From contig NC_058143.1 in NCBI RefSeq assembly GCF_011075055.1, positions 8,571,057 through 8,635,056 on the forward strand: a stretch of 64,000 nucleotides of DNA. Direction: 5' to 3'. Shown in pieces: positions 12,258-23,769 of the stretch. Positions within the stretch are counted from its first letter, which is position 1. Every line of letters begins with the position of its first letter. Source of the DNA: Mangifera indica. Lineage: Eukaryota > Streptophyta > Magnoliopsida > Sapindales > Anacardiaceae. The notes below the pieces were generated by a model that was not told where the DNA came from, made no database searches, and was given only the letters and a program-made list of their open reading frames with translations. The position numbers and the translations under genes were made by a program.

Positions 12258-13700
12258 TGTTGACTTGAGGAGTCATTATGCTCTTATTTTGATGATAACA
12301 AACTAATATGTCCCTAAGCATATTGACTAATGATTTTACTTGAGTGTGAGCTTAGATTGCAAAGATTTATCTAATGCACTTGAAGGAGTTTCAAGATGGA
12401 AATGAAAGAGAAGAGTCAATTGAAGAATTATTGAAGATTTGAAGAAAAACTCAAGTGTTAGGTAAATATATTTGTAATTTAGAGCATTCGTTTTGATTAG
12501 AATATTTATTTGCATGAGATAGCTCACTTGAAAACTCATCTTCATACCTTTCACATTTTGGGTTAAAATGTTGTTTTTCAAACTTATTGGTTTAAGCCAA
12601 TGCTTTCACCAAAGTTTATTAATTCTTTTAAAATGATGAAGTTTTGTGAATTACATTTTCATATCTTAAAGTTGGTTTTGAAAGAATTTTCAAAAATGGG
12701 TTAAATTATCACTTTTCAAAGTTTTAGGGGTCAAATTGCAGTTTTTGAAAATCCAGGGGGTAAAATGTAATAAAATTCGGTCGACCGAATTTGACCGACC
12801 GAATCAGCTTCCGAATTGTCCAGAAGCCATGTATTTTGGCTTCAGAAATTCGGTCAACCGAATTGAATTCGGTCGACCGAATTTTGGTTTGAATTTTTCC
12901 AACGGCTAGTGCCACGTAAGCTCCACGGAGGTGCCACGTCACATCCGGTTGACCGAATTCCATCCGGTCGACCGAATTGTGCGTTTTCTGGAAAATTAAA
13001 ACGGCTATCTTTGTGCACAACGGTAACTTTCCTTATTTTCCCCTATATAAACCAAATCAATTGCGTTCGAAAAGAACTTTTGCCACCAAAAATTTTCATA
13101 TATTTGAGAGCAAATTTATTTTGAGCTATTGACTTGCAAACTCTTCTCTCTAATCAAAACCCTTGCTCATACACTTTGTAATTTCATTTGCATTGGGTTG
13201 TACTAAGCTTTAACTTTCATATACACTGTTGAGAGAGGTTATATTTCAATTTCATACTAAAATTCGTGCTATAAAAGAGTGAGGTTCACTCTTGGAGAGA
13301 TTAGCAAATTTCTAGTGAGAGAAATTGAGCTTTAACATTTGTAAAGGTTAATAGCACCTTGGAAGCTATTTTGGTTGTGAAGAAAAGCTTGGTTGAGGTT
13401 TAGTCAACCAAGAATTAGTGGAATACTCCAAGGGAGAAAGCTTGGAGGAGTGGACGTAGGCCGGGTTGAGCCGAACCACTATACATCGCGTGTTTGATTT
13501 TCTCTTCCCTTAAACTCATACTTTATGTTATGTTATTTTGATTGTGTTGGTTATTTGAAATATTTTTAGTTATTCTCATAAATTGGATTAAGAATAGGCA
13601 ATATTAATTGATTTGAATAAATTGTTCTAATTCTCTAATTAGGTAAAGATTGTTTTAAATTGCCTAATTCACCCCCCCTCTTAGGCCATTCGATCCTACA
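12258..13700 (+). repeat. 5' LTR of the Sirevirus
   Basis: 1443 bp, TGTTGACTTG...ATCCTACA, essentially identical to 21532-22974. It holds several perfect or near-perfect palindromes of the type attcggtcgaccgaat (about 12776-12800, 12847-12890, 12944-12980). 'ctatataaacc' near 13044 is a likely TATA box for the element's transcript. The TG...CA ends and the matching length fix the borders. Confidence 0.95.
13044..13054 (+). promoter_or_regulatory. Probable TATA box of the Sirevirus 5' LTR
   Basis: 'ctatataaacc' lies in the middle of the LTR after the palindromic block, a suitable place for the U3/R border. The same sequence recurs in the 3' LTR near 22318. Confidence 0.5.
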
Positions 13701-13702
13701 AT

Positions 13703-13714
13703 TGGTATCAGAGC
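13703..13714 (+). other. Primer-binding site (initiator tRNA-Met)
   Basis: TGGTATCAGAGC begins two bases after the 5' LTR and is the standard tRNA-iMet-complementary site of plant copia elements. Confidence 0.9.
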
Positions 13715-13752
13715 TTGGTTGCTCATTATCATAAACTTAACCGTTTAGAGCA

Positions 13753-15534
13753 ATGGCCATGAACCTAGGAAAATCCCATACCGTTAGTGAAGGGCTTGCC
13801 CCTAATAGACCGCCATTGTTTGATGGCACCGGATATGCCCATTGGAAAAATCGCATGTCGATTTTCCTTCAAAGTGATTATGAATTGTGGGATGTAGTGC
13901 AAGATGGACCTTTTGTTCCTATGAAAGAAGTGGATGGAAAACAAGTGCCCAAAACTAGGGAAGAAATGACCCCTCAAGATAAGAAGAATATTGCCATTAA
14001 TGCTAGAGCTATGAATGTGTTATATTGTGCATTAAATGAATATAACTTTAACAAGGTACAAGCTTGTACCTCGGCTAAAGAAATTTGGGAATTATTGATG
14101 GTGTCAAATGAGGGGACTTCACAAGTCAAAGAGACTAAAATTAGCATGCTCACACACTCATACGAGTTGTTTAGGATGAATGAAAATGAAACCATTAGTG
14201 ACATGTTTGATAGATTTATTACTATTGTGAATGAATTGAAAAATCTTGGTAAAGTTTATACTAACCAAGAAAATGTCAAGAAACTTCTTAGATGTTTGCC
14301 TCCCTCTTGGGATCCCAAAGTAACGGCAATCGAAGAAGCAAAGGATGTCAAGACTCTACCTCTTGAAGAACTTTTAGGTTCACTTCTCACTCATGAGCTT
14401 ACTATGAAGCAACGACAAATTAAAGAAGTGGAAAAGAAGAAAAAGAGTATTGCCTTCAAATCATCAATCAAAGAGAATGAAAAGTTCCTAGAAGAGGAAG
14501 AGGAGACATCAAATGATGAAGATGAAGACATTGCACTCTTGAGTAGAAAGATTGGAAAGCTTCTAAGGAATAGAAAGCTAAGAAGAAATGGAAACTTCAT
14601 AAAAAGGGATGCTTCTAAAGGTGAAAGGGGAGAAAGACAAAGGAGGGAACAAATTGTGTGCTATGAATGCAAGAAGCCGGGACACATCAAATATGATTGC
14701 CCTCTCCTCAAAATTGGTAGATCGAAAAAGAAAGCAATGAAAGCTACGTGGGACGATAGCGATGAAAGTGAATCCGAAAGGGAGGATAATGAAGTGGCCA
14801 ACATGTGTTTCATGGCAACTACAAATAATGAGGTAACTAACTCTAACTCATCTAATACTTTTGATGATTTAGTTGACATAGATGATGAGATAGATGAAAA
14901 CCCCTCATATGAAGAGTTATATGATACACTTGAAGAGATGAATGAAAAACTTGCTCTTTGCATGTCTAAAAATGCAACCCTTAAAAAGAAAAATTTTAAT
15001 TTGGAAAAGGAAAATGAATCCTTAAAGAAAGAAAATGAAAATCTTAACCAAAAAATCCTTAAGCTTAAAGGAAAAGAAAATGAAGAAAACAAGTATTCCA
15101 TTTTTGAAAAAGAAAAACAAAAGTTTGAAAATGATCTTTGCATAGCCAAAAAGGAAAAAGAAATTATAGAAAATGAAATTGAAGTTTTAAAAAGGGGAGC
15201 AAAGGATTTAAGTGAAATAGTTTTAAAATTTAAAAATGGAAAAGACATTCTTGATAAAATGCTTGGTGTGCAAAGGGGAGTCTTAAACAAAAGAGGACTT
15301 GGTTATAAACCTTTTATCAAGGCTAAATATTTAGAAAATTATTTTGTTAAAGCTTCAACTTCAAGTGAATCAAATATAACTTGCAATTATTGTGGAAATA
15401 AAGGTCATATCTCATCATCTTGCACAATTCAAAAGAAACATCATATGGGCACTAAGAAAGTGTGGGTTCCTAAGGGAACAAAAACTAACCACAAAGGACC
15501 CAACATGATTTGGGTACCTAAGTCAAATTCTTGA
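13753..15534 (+). CDS. Sirevirus gag
   Basis: 593 residues from the ATG 39 bases after the primer site to TGA 15532-15534. The N-terminal UBN2/retrotransposon-gag type region (about 1-220) includes WELWDVVQDG-like and LTHELTMKQR motifs. A CCHC zinc knuckle follows (CYECKKPGHIKYDC, about residue 303), then an acidic Ser-rich stretch. A long Lys/Glu-rich coiled coil (about 380-510) precedes a second knuckle (CNYCGNKGHISSSC, about 548) and a tail with WVPK motifs. It should form the cytoplasmic particle that packages element RNA. The frame continues into pol after two stops (TGA 15532, TAG 15550). Confidence 0.93.
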   Translation: MAMNLGKSHTVSEGLAPNRPPLFDGTGYAHWKNRMSIFLQSDYELWDVVQDGPFVPMKEVDGKQVPKTREEMTPQDKKNIAINARAMNVLYCALNEYNFNKVQACTSAKEIWELLMVSNEGTSQVKETKISMLTHSYELFRMNENETISDMFDRFITIVNELKNLGKVYTNQENVKKLLRCLPPSWDPKVTAIEEAKDVKTLPLEELLGSLLTHELTMKQRQIKEVEKKKKSIAFKSSIKENEKFLEEEEETSNDEDEDIALLSRKIGKLLRNRKLRRNGNFIKRDASKGERGERQRREQIVCYECKKPGHIKYDCPLLKIGRSKKKAMKATWDDSDESESEREDNEVANMCFMATTNNEVTNSNSSNTFDDLVDIDDEIDENPSYEELYDTLEEMNEKLALCMSKNATLKKKNFNLEKENESLKKENENLNQKILKLKGKENEENKYSIFEKEKQKFENDLCIAKKEKEIIENEIEVLKRGAKDLSEIVLKFKNGKDILDKMLGVQRGVLNKRGLGYKPFIKAKYLENYFVKASTSSESNITCNYCGNKGHISSSCTIQKKHHMGTKKVWVPKGTKTNHKGPNMIWVPKSNS

Positions 15535-15552
15535 ATCTTCCATTGTGTTTAG

Positions 15553-18500
15553 GAACCTAAAAATAAAAGGAAGAAAAGCAAATGGTTCCTCGATAGCGCT
15601 TGCTCAAGACACATGACCGGAGATATCTCACTTTTCTCGACAATAAGCAAGAAAGATGGAGGTCATGTCACCTTTGGAGACAATGCGAAGGGTAAAATTA
15701 TTGGCATTGGAGATATTGGTAACAACTCTCATATTATCATTGAAAATGTTCTTTTGGTAGATAGTCTTAAGCATAATCTCCTTAGTATTAGTCAACTATG
15801 TGATAAAGGATTTAAAGTCATTTTTGAGCCAAATAGTTGCACTATAGAAAATATGAATGATGGAAAAACAAGTTGTGTAGGAAATAGAGATGGAAATGTT
15901 TACACTATAAATGTAGAAAATGCATCTCATGAAAATCTATGTTTCTCCGCATTGCATGAAAATAGTTGGTTGTGGCATAGAAGATTAGGTCATGCTAGCA
16001 TGGACTTGATTTCAAAAATCTCCAAGAAGGAACTTGTAAAAGGTCTTCCGAAAATAGATTTTATTAAAGATAAAATTTGTGATGCATGTCAATTTGGTAA
16101 ACAAACAAAAAATTCTTTTAAAAGTAAAACTCATATTTCTACATCTAGACCTTTACAACTTCTTCATATTGATCTTTTTGGTCCTTCAAGAACCGCAAGC
16201 CTAAGTGGAAAACATTATGCTTTTGTTATTGTTGATGATTTTTCAAGATTCACTTGGGTACTTTTTCTTGCATCAAAAGATGAAGCCCTCCATGCATTTT
16301 CAAAATTTATCAAGAAAATACAAAAAGAAAAAGAAATGCATATTTCTTGCATTAGAAGTGATCATGGGGGAGAATTTGAAAATCATTTATTCGAAAACTT
16401 TTGTGATGAGCATGGTATTGAACATCAATTCTCTTGTCCTAGAACTCCCCAACAAAATGGTGTTGTTGAAAGAAAGAATAGGACAATTCAAGAGATGGCT
16501 AGAACCATGTTAAATGAAAAAGCTTTACCTCAATATTTTTGGGCGGAAGCCGTAAACACCGCATGCTATGTTTTAAATCGTGTTTTAATAAGACCATCTT
16601 TAGATTTAACTCCATATGAACTTTGGAAAAACAAAAAACCAAATATTGGTTATTTTAAAGTTTTTGGATGCAAATGCTTTATTTTGAACACAAAAGAAAA
16701 CTTAGGAAAATTTGATTCAAAATCGGACATTGGCATTTTTCTTGGTTATTCATCATCTAGCAAAGCATATAGAGTGTTTAACAAAAGGACACTAGTAGTT
16801 GAGGAATCCATGCATGTTATCTTTGATGAATCTAATCCTTTAACTAGTGTGCAAGTTGATATTGATGATGATCAAGTTAAAAATGGTGACCAAACGGAAA
16901 TTCATGATTCACCAAATGATGATAAGGATGAAGCAAAACAAGAGCTAGAACATGAAGAAGATAAAGATGAAGATCTTCCTAAGGCTTGGAGGTATGCAAA
17001 TGCTCATCCTAAAGAATTAATTATTGGTGAGGAAAATCAAGGTGTTAAAACTAGATCATCTTTTAATCTTTGTAATAACTTAGCATTTCTTTCACAATTT
17101 GAACCAAAAACATTTCATGATGCATTAAATGATGAATTTTGGATTTTAGCCATGCAAGAGGAACTAAATCAATTTGAAAGAAATAATGTTTGGGAACTAG
17201 TCCCTCGTCCGGATCATCAATCCGTTATTGGCACAAAATGGGTTTTTAGAAACAAAATGGATGAATCCGGAGTGGTTGTTAGAAATAAAGCTAGATTAGT
17301 GGCTCAAGGCTACAACCAAGAGGAGGGAATAGATTTTGAAGAAACTTTTGCACCGGTAGCTAGACTAGAATCCATTAGGATGCTTTTGGCATTTGCATGT
17401 TCCAAAAATTTTATTTTATATCAAATGGATGTCAAAAGTGCTTTCTTAAATGGATTTATCATGGAGGAAGTTTATGTTGAACAACCTCTCGGGTTTGAAA
17501 GTCATGATTTTCCAAACCATGTTTTTAAACTTCAAAAAGCTCTTTATGGTTTAAAACAAGCACCCCGAGCATGGTATGAACGTTTGAGTAAATTTTTGCT
17601 TGAAAAAGATTTTTGCATTGGAAAAGTAGATACTACATTGTTTATTAAGAGAAAAGAAAATGATATTCTTTTAGTTCAAATTTATGTTGATGATATCATT
17701 TTTGGATCTACTAATGTCTCTTTGTGTGAAGAATTTTCTAACCTCATGAGCAAAGAATTTGAAATGAGCATGATGGGAGAACTCAAGTATTTTCTCGGAC
17801 TTAATATCAAGCAAAGCAAAGAGGGTATCTTCATCAACCAATCTTCATACATCAAGGACTTATTAAAGAAGTTTGGCATGAAAGGACTAAAAGCTTCAAG
17901 CACACCAATGAGTTCAACTATCAAGCTCACCAAAGATGAGAGTGGGTCAAATGTTGATGTTAAAATGTATAGAGGTATGATTGGCTCTCTTTTATATTTG
18001 ACGGCTAGTAGACCCGATATTATGTTTAGTGTATGCTTGTGTGCTCGATTCCAATCATGTCCCAAGGAATCTCATTTAAAAGCCCTAAAAAGAATCTTCA
18101 AATATTTACATGGCACTAGATTTTTAGGGTTGTGGTATCCTAGAGAAACTTCTTTTGACCTAGTGAGCTATTCGGATGCCGACTTTGCCGGAAGCCAAGT
18201 CGATAGAAAAAGTACTAGTGGTACTTGTCATTTTCTAGGTCATGCATTAGTTTCATGGTTTTCAAGGAAACAAAACTCCGTAGCTTTATCAACCGCGGAA
18301 GCGGAATATATTGCCGCCGGTAGTTGTTGTGCTCAAGCCTTGTGGATGCAACAAACCCTTAGGGATTATGGAGTTAGCCTATCTAAAACTCCAATCTTGT
18401 GTGACAACACAAGTGCTATTAGTTTATCCAAAAATCCCATTCAACACTCTCGAACCAAACATATAGAAATTAGATATCATTTTATTCGAGATCATGTTCA

Positions 18501-18630
18501 AAAAGGTGATATTTGTCTTGACTTTGTATCCACCGAAAATCAACTTGCGGATATTTTTACAAAACCTCTTGGGGAAGAACGTTTTTGCAAACTTAGAGGT
18601 GAGCTTGGGATTATGGAATCACCATATTAG
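15553..18630 (+). CDS. Sirevirus pol (protease, integrase, reverse transcriptase, RNase H)
   Basis: The same frame as gag reopens after TAG 15550-15552 and runs to TAG 18628-18630. The protease active site (FLDSAC, Asp codon 15592) lies upstream of the first ATG at 15613, so pol needs readthrough or another way past the two stops to include it. Counted from that ATG (1005 residues): integrase HHCC finger about 117-160, integrase catalytic D, D, E at about 187, 249 and 286 ([22 protein letters not shown]), reverse transcriptase from about 524 with YVDD at about 691, and RNase H with SDADFAGS near 853 and STAEAEY near 897. All catalytic residues are present and no frameshift is seen. The element looks competent apart from the gag-pol stops. 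Confidence 0.92.
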   Translation, partial: EPKNKRKKSKWFLDSACSRHMTGDISLFSTISKKDGGHVTFGDNAKGKIIGIGDIGNNSHIIIENVLLVDSLKHNLLSISQLCDKGFKVIFEPNSCTIENMNDGKTSCVGNRDGNVYTINVENASHENLCFSALHENSWLWHRRLGHASMDLISKISKKELVKGLPKIDFIKDKICDACQFGKQTKNSFKSKTHISTSRPLQLLHIDLFGPSRTASLSGKHYAFVIVDDFSRFTWVLFLASKDEALHAFSKFIKKIQKEKEMHISCIRSDHGGEFENHLFENFCDEHGIEHQFSCPRTPQQNGVVERKNRTIQEMARTMLNEKALPQYFWAEAVNTACYVLNRVLIRPSLDLTPYELWKNKKPNIGYFKVFGCKCFILNTKENLGKFDSKSDIGIFLGYSSSSKAYRVFNKRTLVVEESMHVIFDESNPLTSVQVDIDDDQVKNGDQTEIHDSPNDDKDEAKQELEHEEDKDEDLPKAWRYANAHPKELIIGEENQGVKTRSSFNLCNNLAFLSQFEPKTFHDALNDEFWILAMQEELNQFERNNVWELVPRPDHQSVIGTKWVFRNKMDESGVVVRNKARLVAQGYNQEEGIDFEETFAPVARLESIRMLLAFACSKNFILYQMDVKSAFLNGFIMEEVYVEQPLGFESHDFPNHVFKLQKALYGLKQAPRAWYERLSKFLLEKDFCIGKVDTTLFIKRKENDILLVQIYVDDIIFGSTNVSLCEEFSNLMSKEFEMSMMGELKYFLGLNIKQSKEGIFINQSSYIKDLLKKFGMKGLKASSTPMSSTIKLTKDESGSNVDVKMYRGMIGSLLYLTASRPDIMFSVCLCARFQSCPKESHLKALKRIFKYLHGTRFLGLWYPRETSFDLVSYSDADFAGSQVDRKSTSGTCHFLGHALVSWFSRKQNSVALSTAEAEYIAAGSCCAQALWMQQTLRDYGVSLSKTPILCDNTSAISLSKNPIQHSRTKHIEIRYHFIRDHVQKGDICLDFVSTENQLADIFTKPLGEERFCKLRGELGIMESPY

Positions 18631-19723
18631 CATTTGCACTTACATATCATTGTGGTTATGGTGTTTTTGCTTGAATTGAAAATGTCAATAGATGATTTAT
18701 GCTTTATTTTAATGTTTGATCATATTTGATGCTTCTTTTTGTATCAATTATTATTGTATTGATCTTAATATGCTTGATTTAATTTTTTATCATATCTTTG
18801 CATCAAATTACATTGAAATTCATGCATGATTGAATCAACAGTGCATAGTTGAATCATTTGGACTCATATATGTTCAAATTGAGAAAACAAAATGCATAAA
18901 ACAAGTTGACCAGAATTTTGCAAATTCGGCTGCTGAATTGCAAAATCCGGTCGACCGGATTTTCTGAAAAATTCGATCGACCGAATTTTCCAGTATTCGG
19001 TTGACCGCATTGGCCGAGTTCCAGCGTAAAAAGGGCACTTTCCTTCATTTTTCTCGCAAACTGCTACAGCCCCCCTTCCGCCTCTCTCAACCTCTTTTGC
19101 TCCATACTTGTTTAATCCGCTTTAAACTTGAGATTGTTGCATCAAATCAATTCCCCACATCATTTCTACTTGTTTTAAATCAAAATACCCTTCCAAAACA
19201 CCATAGTTAAACACCAAAATTTCCCCACAATCTCATTAAACCCTAACCCTAGGTTTTTTAAAATTTCATCCAAAATCCTCAAAGTTTGCTGAGTTTTCAT
19301 CAAATTGATCACAGAATCATCACTCCCGGCATCCTTCTTCCAAGTTCCAAGCATCAATTTGTCCACATTAGCTTTCCATCAAAAACCCCCAAATTCCATA
19401 CCCATTTTCGGATTTGTTTCCAAAAATACCCCTTTCGGTCGACCCTTTTTACTTCCGAATACACCACTATCATCCTCTCATCCTTTCCTACTGAGGTGTG
19501 CAGTTAGTTTTCCAATTCGGGTTCGTTTGTGCGAAATGACGATTCTGCCCTTATACGTACATTTGACGTAGCATTTCTTTTTGTCACATTTCATCGTGTT
19601 CTGTGTGGTATTTTCTTTCTTGCTCTCTGTTTTATCCTTTAAAATTTTCAGTTTGTACTCTATTAGCATAAACAGTTAGAGTTTGTAGTTATTGTATATA
19701 TCCTCGTTTTTTTTTTTGCAATC
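18631..19723 (+). other. Spacer between pol and env-like ORF
   Basis: No gene. At 18945-19015 it carries three copies of the same palindromic motif family as the LTRs (ccggtcgaccgg, cgatcgaccg, cggttgaccg). A C-rich and T-rich leader-like stretch precedes the env-like ATG. A subgenomic promoter or splice acceptor could lie here, but none is clear. Confidence 0.6.
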
Positions 19724-21013
19724 ATGGTTACCACTCGTCGTAGTAGTGCTAGGCGTTCCCCTAGGGCATCTAGAAATGTTAGCACTAGCTCTTTAGCACC
19801 TATTGATCAAGCCGAGCCTTCTGAGGCTCCGTTTGATGAGACTCGTTTTTGTTCCGCCCAAGCTGCTGCGACTTTTGCTGAACGCTATAGTCGTCGTGGT
19901 TTGTGTAAAACTCGACGAGTCGATTTTAACTTGCTAGCACAGTTCCACCTTAGGCCTCTTTTTGATAGATTAAGATGGACTCGTTTTGTCACCTTGGGTG
20001 GTTTTGTCTATCCTACCCTTGTTCGTGAATTTTATGCGAACATGGTGTTTGATCGGCTTCATAATGAAGCCACCTCCTTCGTCCGAGGCCATGACATTCA
20101 CTTGTCTCCTGCTAGCCTTCGTGTCACCTTAGGTCTTCCAGCTGTTCGTGGTCCTCTTCTTCCCCCCCGAGGGTGGCATTTTACTGACCCATTATATCTT
20201 GATGCCCTTCGAGCTATGACGGGCAATCCTGACCTTGACGTAGTCTCTCGTCCACCCCATAGGCATCTTACTCCATCAGCCCGTCTACTTCATAACATTA
20301 TTGGCTACACTCTTGCACCCAAATCTGGCCATTTCAATGAAGTTAGCACAGTTGACTTCTATCTGCTTTCACATCTCCTCCAGGGGTCTCCTATAGACCT
20401 TTGTCATGTCATCTTTGATTTGATGGTCTCTACACTATCTCATCGCACCCATCTTCTCCCTTATGCCCCTATTATCACTTTGATTCTTTCGGAGGTGGGC
20501 GTTCCCTTCCTTGAGGAGCCAGATCTCGAGCCAGCTGCTGATCCCTACACTGCTTCAAACCTCCGTGCTATGGGCTTCCGACAGCACAATGATGTTTGGC
20601 GTCATATTTCTGAGCTAGTACCTGGTGGAGGAGAGGCTGCCGCCGATCTAGGCGCTGATATGGATGCTGAGCCCCAGGCACCTGATGCTCCAGCTGATAT
20701 TGCTGACACTGACAATGAGGCAGATGAGGACCGAGACTCTTTTGAGTTCCATGCACGTACTTCTGGCAAGAGATCTCGGATGGCTACTGGACCGAGTTCA
20801 TCTGCTGAGCCGACCACCGCCTCCGCTACTGATCGTATGTCTCTTTTATCTGCAGAGCTTGCTGAGGTTCGCTCGGATTTTGCTGATTTTCGTGCTGAGG
20901 TTCGGTCTGATTTTACTGATGTTCGTGCCAGTATTGCCGATCTTCGAGGAGGCATGGATGAGCTTCGAGGAGGCATCGCTGAGCTTCTTCGTCGTTTTCC
21001 TCCACCTCCTTAG
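19724..21013 (+). CDS. Env-like accessory ORF of the Sirevirus
   Basis: 429 residues, in a different frame from pol, from ATG 19724 to TAG 21011-21013. A basic Arg/Ser-rich N-terminus is followed by a region (about 45-260) of the 'putative plant transposon protein' type, with FDRLRWTRFVTLGGFVYPTL and a later LLPYAPIITLI segment. An acidic linker comes next, then a C-terminal coiled coil of repeating 'AEVRSDF.DFR' units (about 365-425). No signal peptide or transmembrane helix is evident, so 'envelope' is only a positional name. Decayed relatives lie at 4429-5166 and 60605-61785. Base composition is more GC-rich than gag-pol. Confidence 0.85.
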   Translation: MVTTRRSSARRSPRASRNVSTSSLAPIDQAEPSEAPFDETRFCSAQAAATFAERYSRRGLCKTRRVDFNLLAQFHLRPLFDRLRWTRFVTLGGFVYPTLVREFYANMVFDRLHNEATSFVRGHDIHLSPASLRVTLGLPAVRGPLLPPRGWHFTDPLYLDALRAMTGNPDLDVVSRPPHRHLTPSARLLHNIIGYTLAPKSGHFNEVSTVDFYLLSHLLQGSPIDLCHVIFDLMVSTLSHRTHLLPYAPIITLILSEVGVPFLEEPDLEPAADPYTASNLRAMGFRQHNDVWRHISELVPGGGEAAADLGADMDAEPQAPDAPADIADTDNEADEDRDSFEFHARTSGKRSRMATGPSSSAEPTTASATDRMSLLSAELAEVRSDFADFRAEVRSDFTDVRASIADLRGGMDELRGGIAELLRRFPPPP

Positions 21014-21219
21014 TTTATTTATATTTTTCATTATATACTCTTATTTTGCTGGTTTAGACATTGTCTTTATGCATTGCTATGGTTCTGGATGAGTATCGAT
21101 ATATTTTTGACATTGTCTTGATGATTATTTTTTAGACCATTTTTGTGATCATTTGCTTTTCCCTTATCTCTTTGCTTATCTCATTTTATTCATTGCCTTA
21201 TTCTTTTTGATAATGACAA

Positions 21220-21529
21220 AGGGGGAGAAAAGTTTGATTGATGATTGATACTTTCATTTCGTTGATATTGTGGTTATTGTGGATATCTTAATAAAGATAT
21301 ATATGTTGTGGATATTTTGATGAGGATATATGTGATTGATGAGATTAATGTTAAACATATTATTATTTGCATATATTCAGGGGGAGGAAACTTGATTTTT
21401 TAAGGCGAACTCTTGCAAAATTTTTTTTAAAAATCAAGTGTTTCTTAACTTCAAGGAAATACATTCATTGATATATTTTACTAAATTCCTTGAAGTGCAT
21501 ATGTGTTTGTCATCATCAAAAAGGGGGAG
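21220..21529 (+). other. Three polypurine tracts (AGGGGGAG)
   Basis: AGGGGGAG occurs at 21220-21227, 21379-21386 and 21522-21529, the last ending three bases before the 3' LTR. Multiple internal copies of this tract are a described Sirevirus hallmark; the terminal copy would prime plus-strand synthesis. Confidence 0.9.
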
Positions 21530-21531
21530 AT

Positions 21532-22974
21532 TGTTGACTTGAGGAGTCATTATGCTCTTATTTTGATGATAACAAACTAATATGTCCCTAAGCATATTGA
21601 CTAATGATTTTACTTGAGTGTGAGCTTAGATTGCAAAGATTTATCTAATGCACTTGAAGGAGTTTCAAGATGGAAATGAAAGAGAAGAGTCAATTGAAGA
21701 ATTATTGAAGATTTGAAGAAAAACTCAAGTGTTAGGTAAATATATTTGTAATTTAGAGCATTCGTTTTGATTAGAATATTTATTTGCATGAGATAGCTCA
21801 CTTGAAAACTCATCTTCATACCTTTCACATTTTGGGTTAAAATGTTGTTTTTCAAACTTATTGGTTTAAGCCAATGCTTTCACCAAAGTTTATTAATTCT
21901 TTTAAAATGATGAAGTTTTGTGAATTACATTTTCATATCTTAAAGTTGGTTTTGAAAGAATTTTCAAAAATGGGTTAAATTATCACTTTTCAAAGTTTTA
22001 GGGGTCAAATTGCAGTTTTTGAAAATCCAGGGGATAAAATGTAATAAAATTCGGTCGACCGAATTTGACCGACCGAATCAGCTTCCGAATTGTCCAGAAG
22101 CCATGTATTTTGGCTTCAGAAATTCGGTCAACCGAATTGAATTCGGTCGACCGAATTTTGGTTTGAATTTTTCCAACGGCTAGTGCCACGTAAGCTCCAC
22201 GGAGGTGCCACGTCACATCCGGTTGACCGAATTCCATCCGGTCGACCGAATTGTGCGTTTTCTGGAAAATTAAAACGGCTATCTTTGTGCACAACGGTAA
22301 CTTTCCTTATTTTCCCCTATATAAACCAAATCAATTGCGTTCGAAAAGAACTTTTGCCACCAAAAATTTTCATATATTTGAGAGCAAATTTATTTTGAGC
22401 TATTGACTTGCAAACTCTTCTCTCTAATCAAAACCCTTGCTCATACACTTTGTAATTTCATTTGCATTGGGTTGTACTAAGCTTTAACTTTCATATACAC
22501 TGTTGAGAGAGGTTATATTTCAATTTCATACTAAAATTCGTGCTATAAAAGAGTGAGGTTCACTCTTGGAGAGATTAGCAAATTTCTAGTGAGAGAAATT
22601 GAGCTTTAACATTTGTAAAGGTTAATAGCACCTTGGAAGCTATTTTGGTTGTGAAAAAAAGCTTGGTTGAGGTTTAGTCAACCAAGAATTAGTGGAATAC
22701 TCCAAGGGAGAAAGCTTGGAGGAGTGGACGTAGGCCGGGTTGAGCCGAACCACTATACATCGCGTGTTTGATTTTCTCTTCCCTTAAACTCATACTTTAT
22801 GTTATGTTATTTTGATTGTGTTGGTTATTTGAAATATTTTTAGTTATTCTCATAAATTGGATTAAGAATAGGCAATATTAATTGATTTGAATAAATTGTT
22901 CTAATTCTCTAATTAGGTAAAGATTGTTTTAAATTGCCTAATTCACCCCCCCTCTTAGGCCATTCGATCCTACA
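21532..22974 (+). repeat. 3' LTR of the Sirevirus
   Basis: 1443 bp, matching the 5' LTR except for G-to-A-type changes near 22034 and 22656. It ends ATCCTACA and is followed by the GATCA target duplication. Confidence 0.95.
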
Positions 22975-22979
22975 GATCA
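22975..22979 (+). repeat. Target-site duplication, right (gatca)
   Basis: Matches 12253-12257. Confidence 0.95.
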
Positions 22980-23769
22980 TAACTTACTTGGTGAAAGCAT
23001 TATTAACTAAAAGCTGTAAGTAAACTATATATTAGGTCGGTCGAATGTAAGGATTTGACACCTTGGTCAAGTGAGTTCTCTCACTGTTCCCCTACACTTG
23101 AACTTATTCACAGTAGAGCTTTATTGTAATTGAATACCTTACCGTAGGTACAGTGTCCTATTATTGACGATGCAAGAAATGTGTACTCACAGTGCCTCTT
23201 CTAATGATCTTATGATGACTAGTATGTATGCATCTCAAGACTTAACTAAACTTAGACTCATCTTAGCTTTCACCTTAAGCATATCTCATGTCTTGCTAAA
23301 ATCTCATCTTTTAGGCACATAAGGTATTCCTACATATCTAAGATCTTGGGATGACTCATAGGTTCTTAGCCTAATTCCCCATCTCTTTTCTTCATTCTGC
23401 TCTAAACACATGGGTGTGTGCCTCTTGACATACAAAGGTGTGTCCTTTTCTTTACTCTCACACGACTATTTTCTTATGGCATCTCCTTGTGTAGAATTTT
23501 TCTTACACACACAAAAGTGTACCCTACTCATACTAATGTGTTCTTTTTCAGATATTTAACTCAATTTCTCATCTAAAAATCATTTTAACAGTGCCACTTT
23601 GTAAGGATATTTTAGTAATTTCATCTTTTACATACGGTCATGCTAAAAATATACATGAGAAGTTCATGTGTCCTAATTGGCTGCTCATCAGTCAACGACA
23701 TCCAATGGTCATAAAAAAGCTAAAGGAGCTCATCCTGAATCTTGGAGTTCATGCACACAGACATGTGTC

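Larger units (their letters stand above)
12258..22974 (+). mobile_element. Complete young Ty1/copia Sirevirus-type retrotransposon (10.7 kb)
   Basis: The order is 5' LTR, tRNA-Met primer site, gag, pol (PR-INT-RT-RH), env-like ORF, repeated polypurine tracts, 3' LTR. Sirevirus hallmarks are the long gag, the extra ORF after pol, several copies of AGGGGGAG before the 3' LTR, and CG-rich palindromes (cggtcgaccg) in the LTRs and the pol-env spacer. Both LTRs are 1443 bp; I found only two substitutions between them, so the insertion is very recent. The coding domains have no frameshift, but two stop codons separate gag from pol. It inserted into an older LTR. Confidence 0.95.

Noticed and set aside
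14391..15290. Minus-strand ORFs of 69 and 209 codons inside gag
   Set aside because: Antisense of the Lys/Glu-rich gag coiled coil, giving Ser/Phe-rich low-complexity translations.
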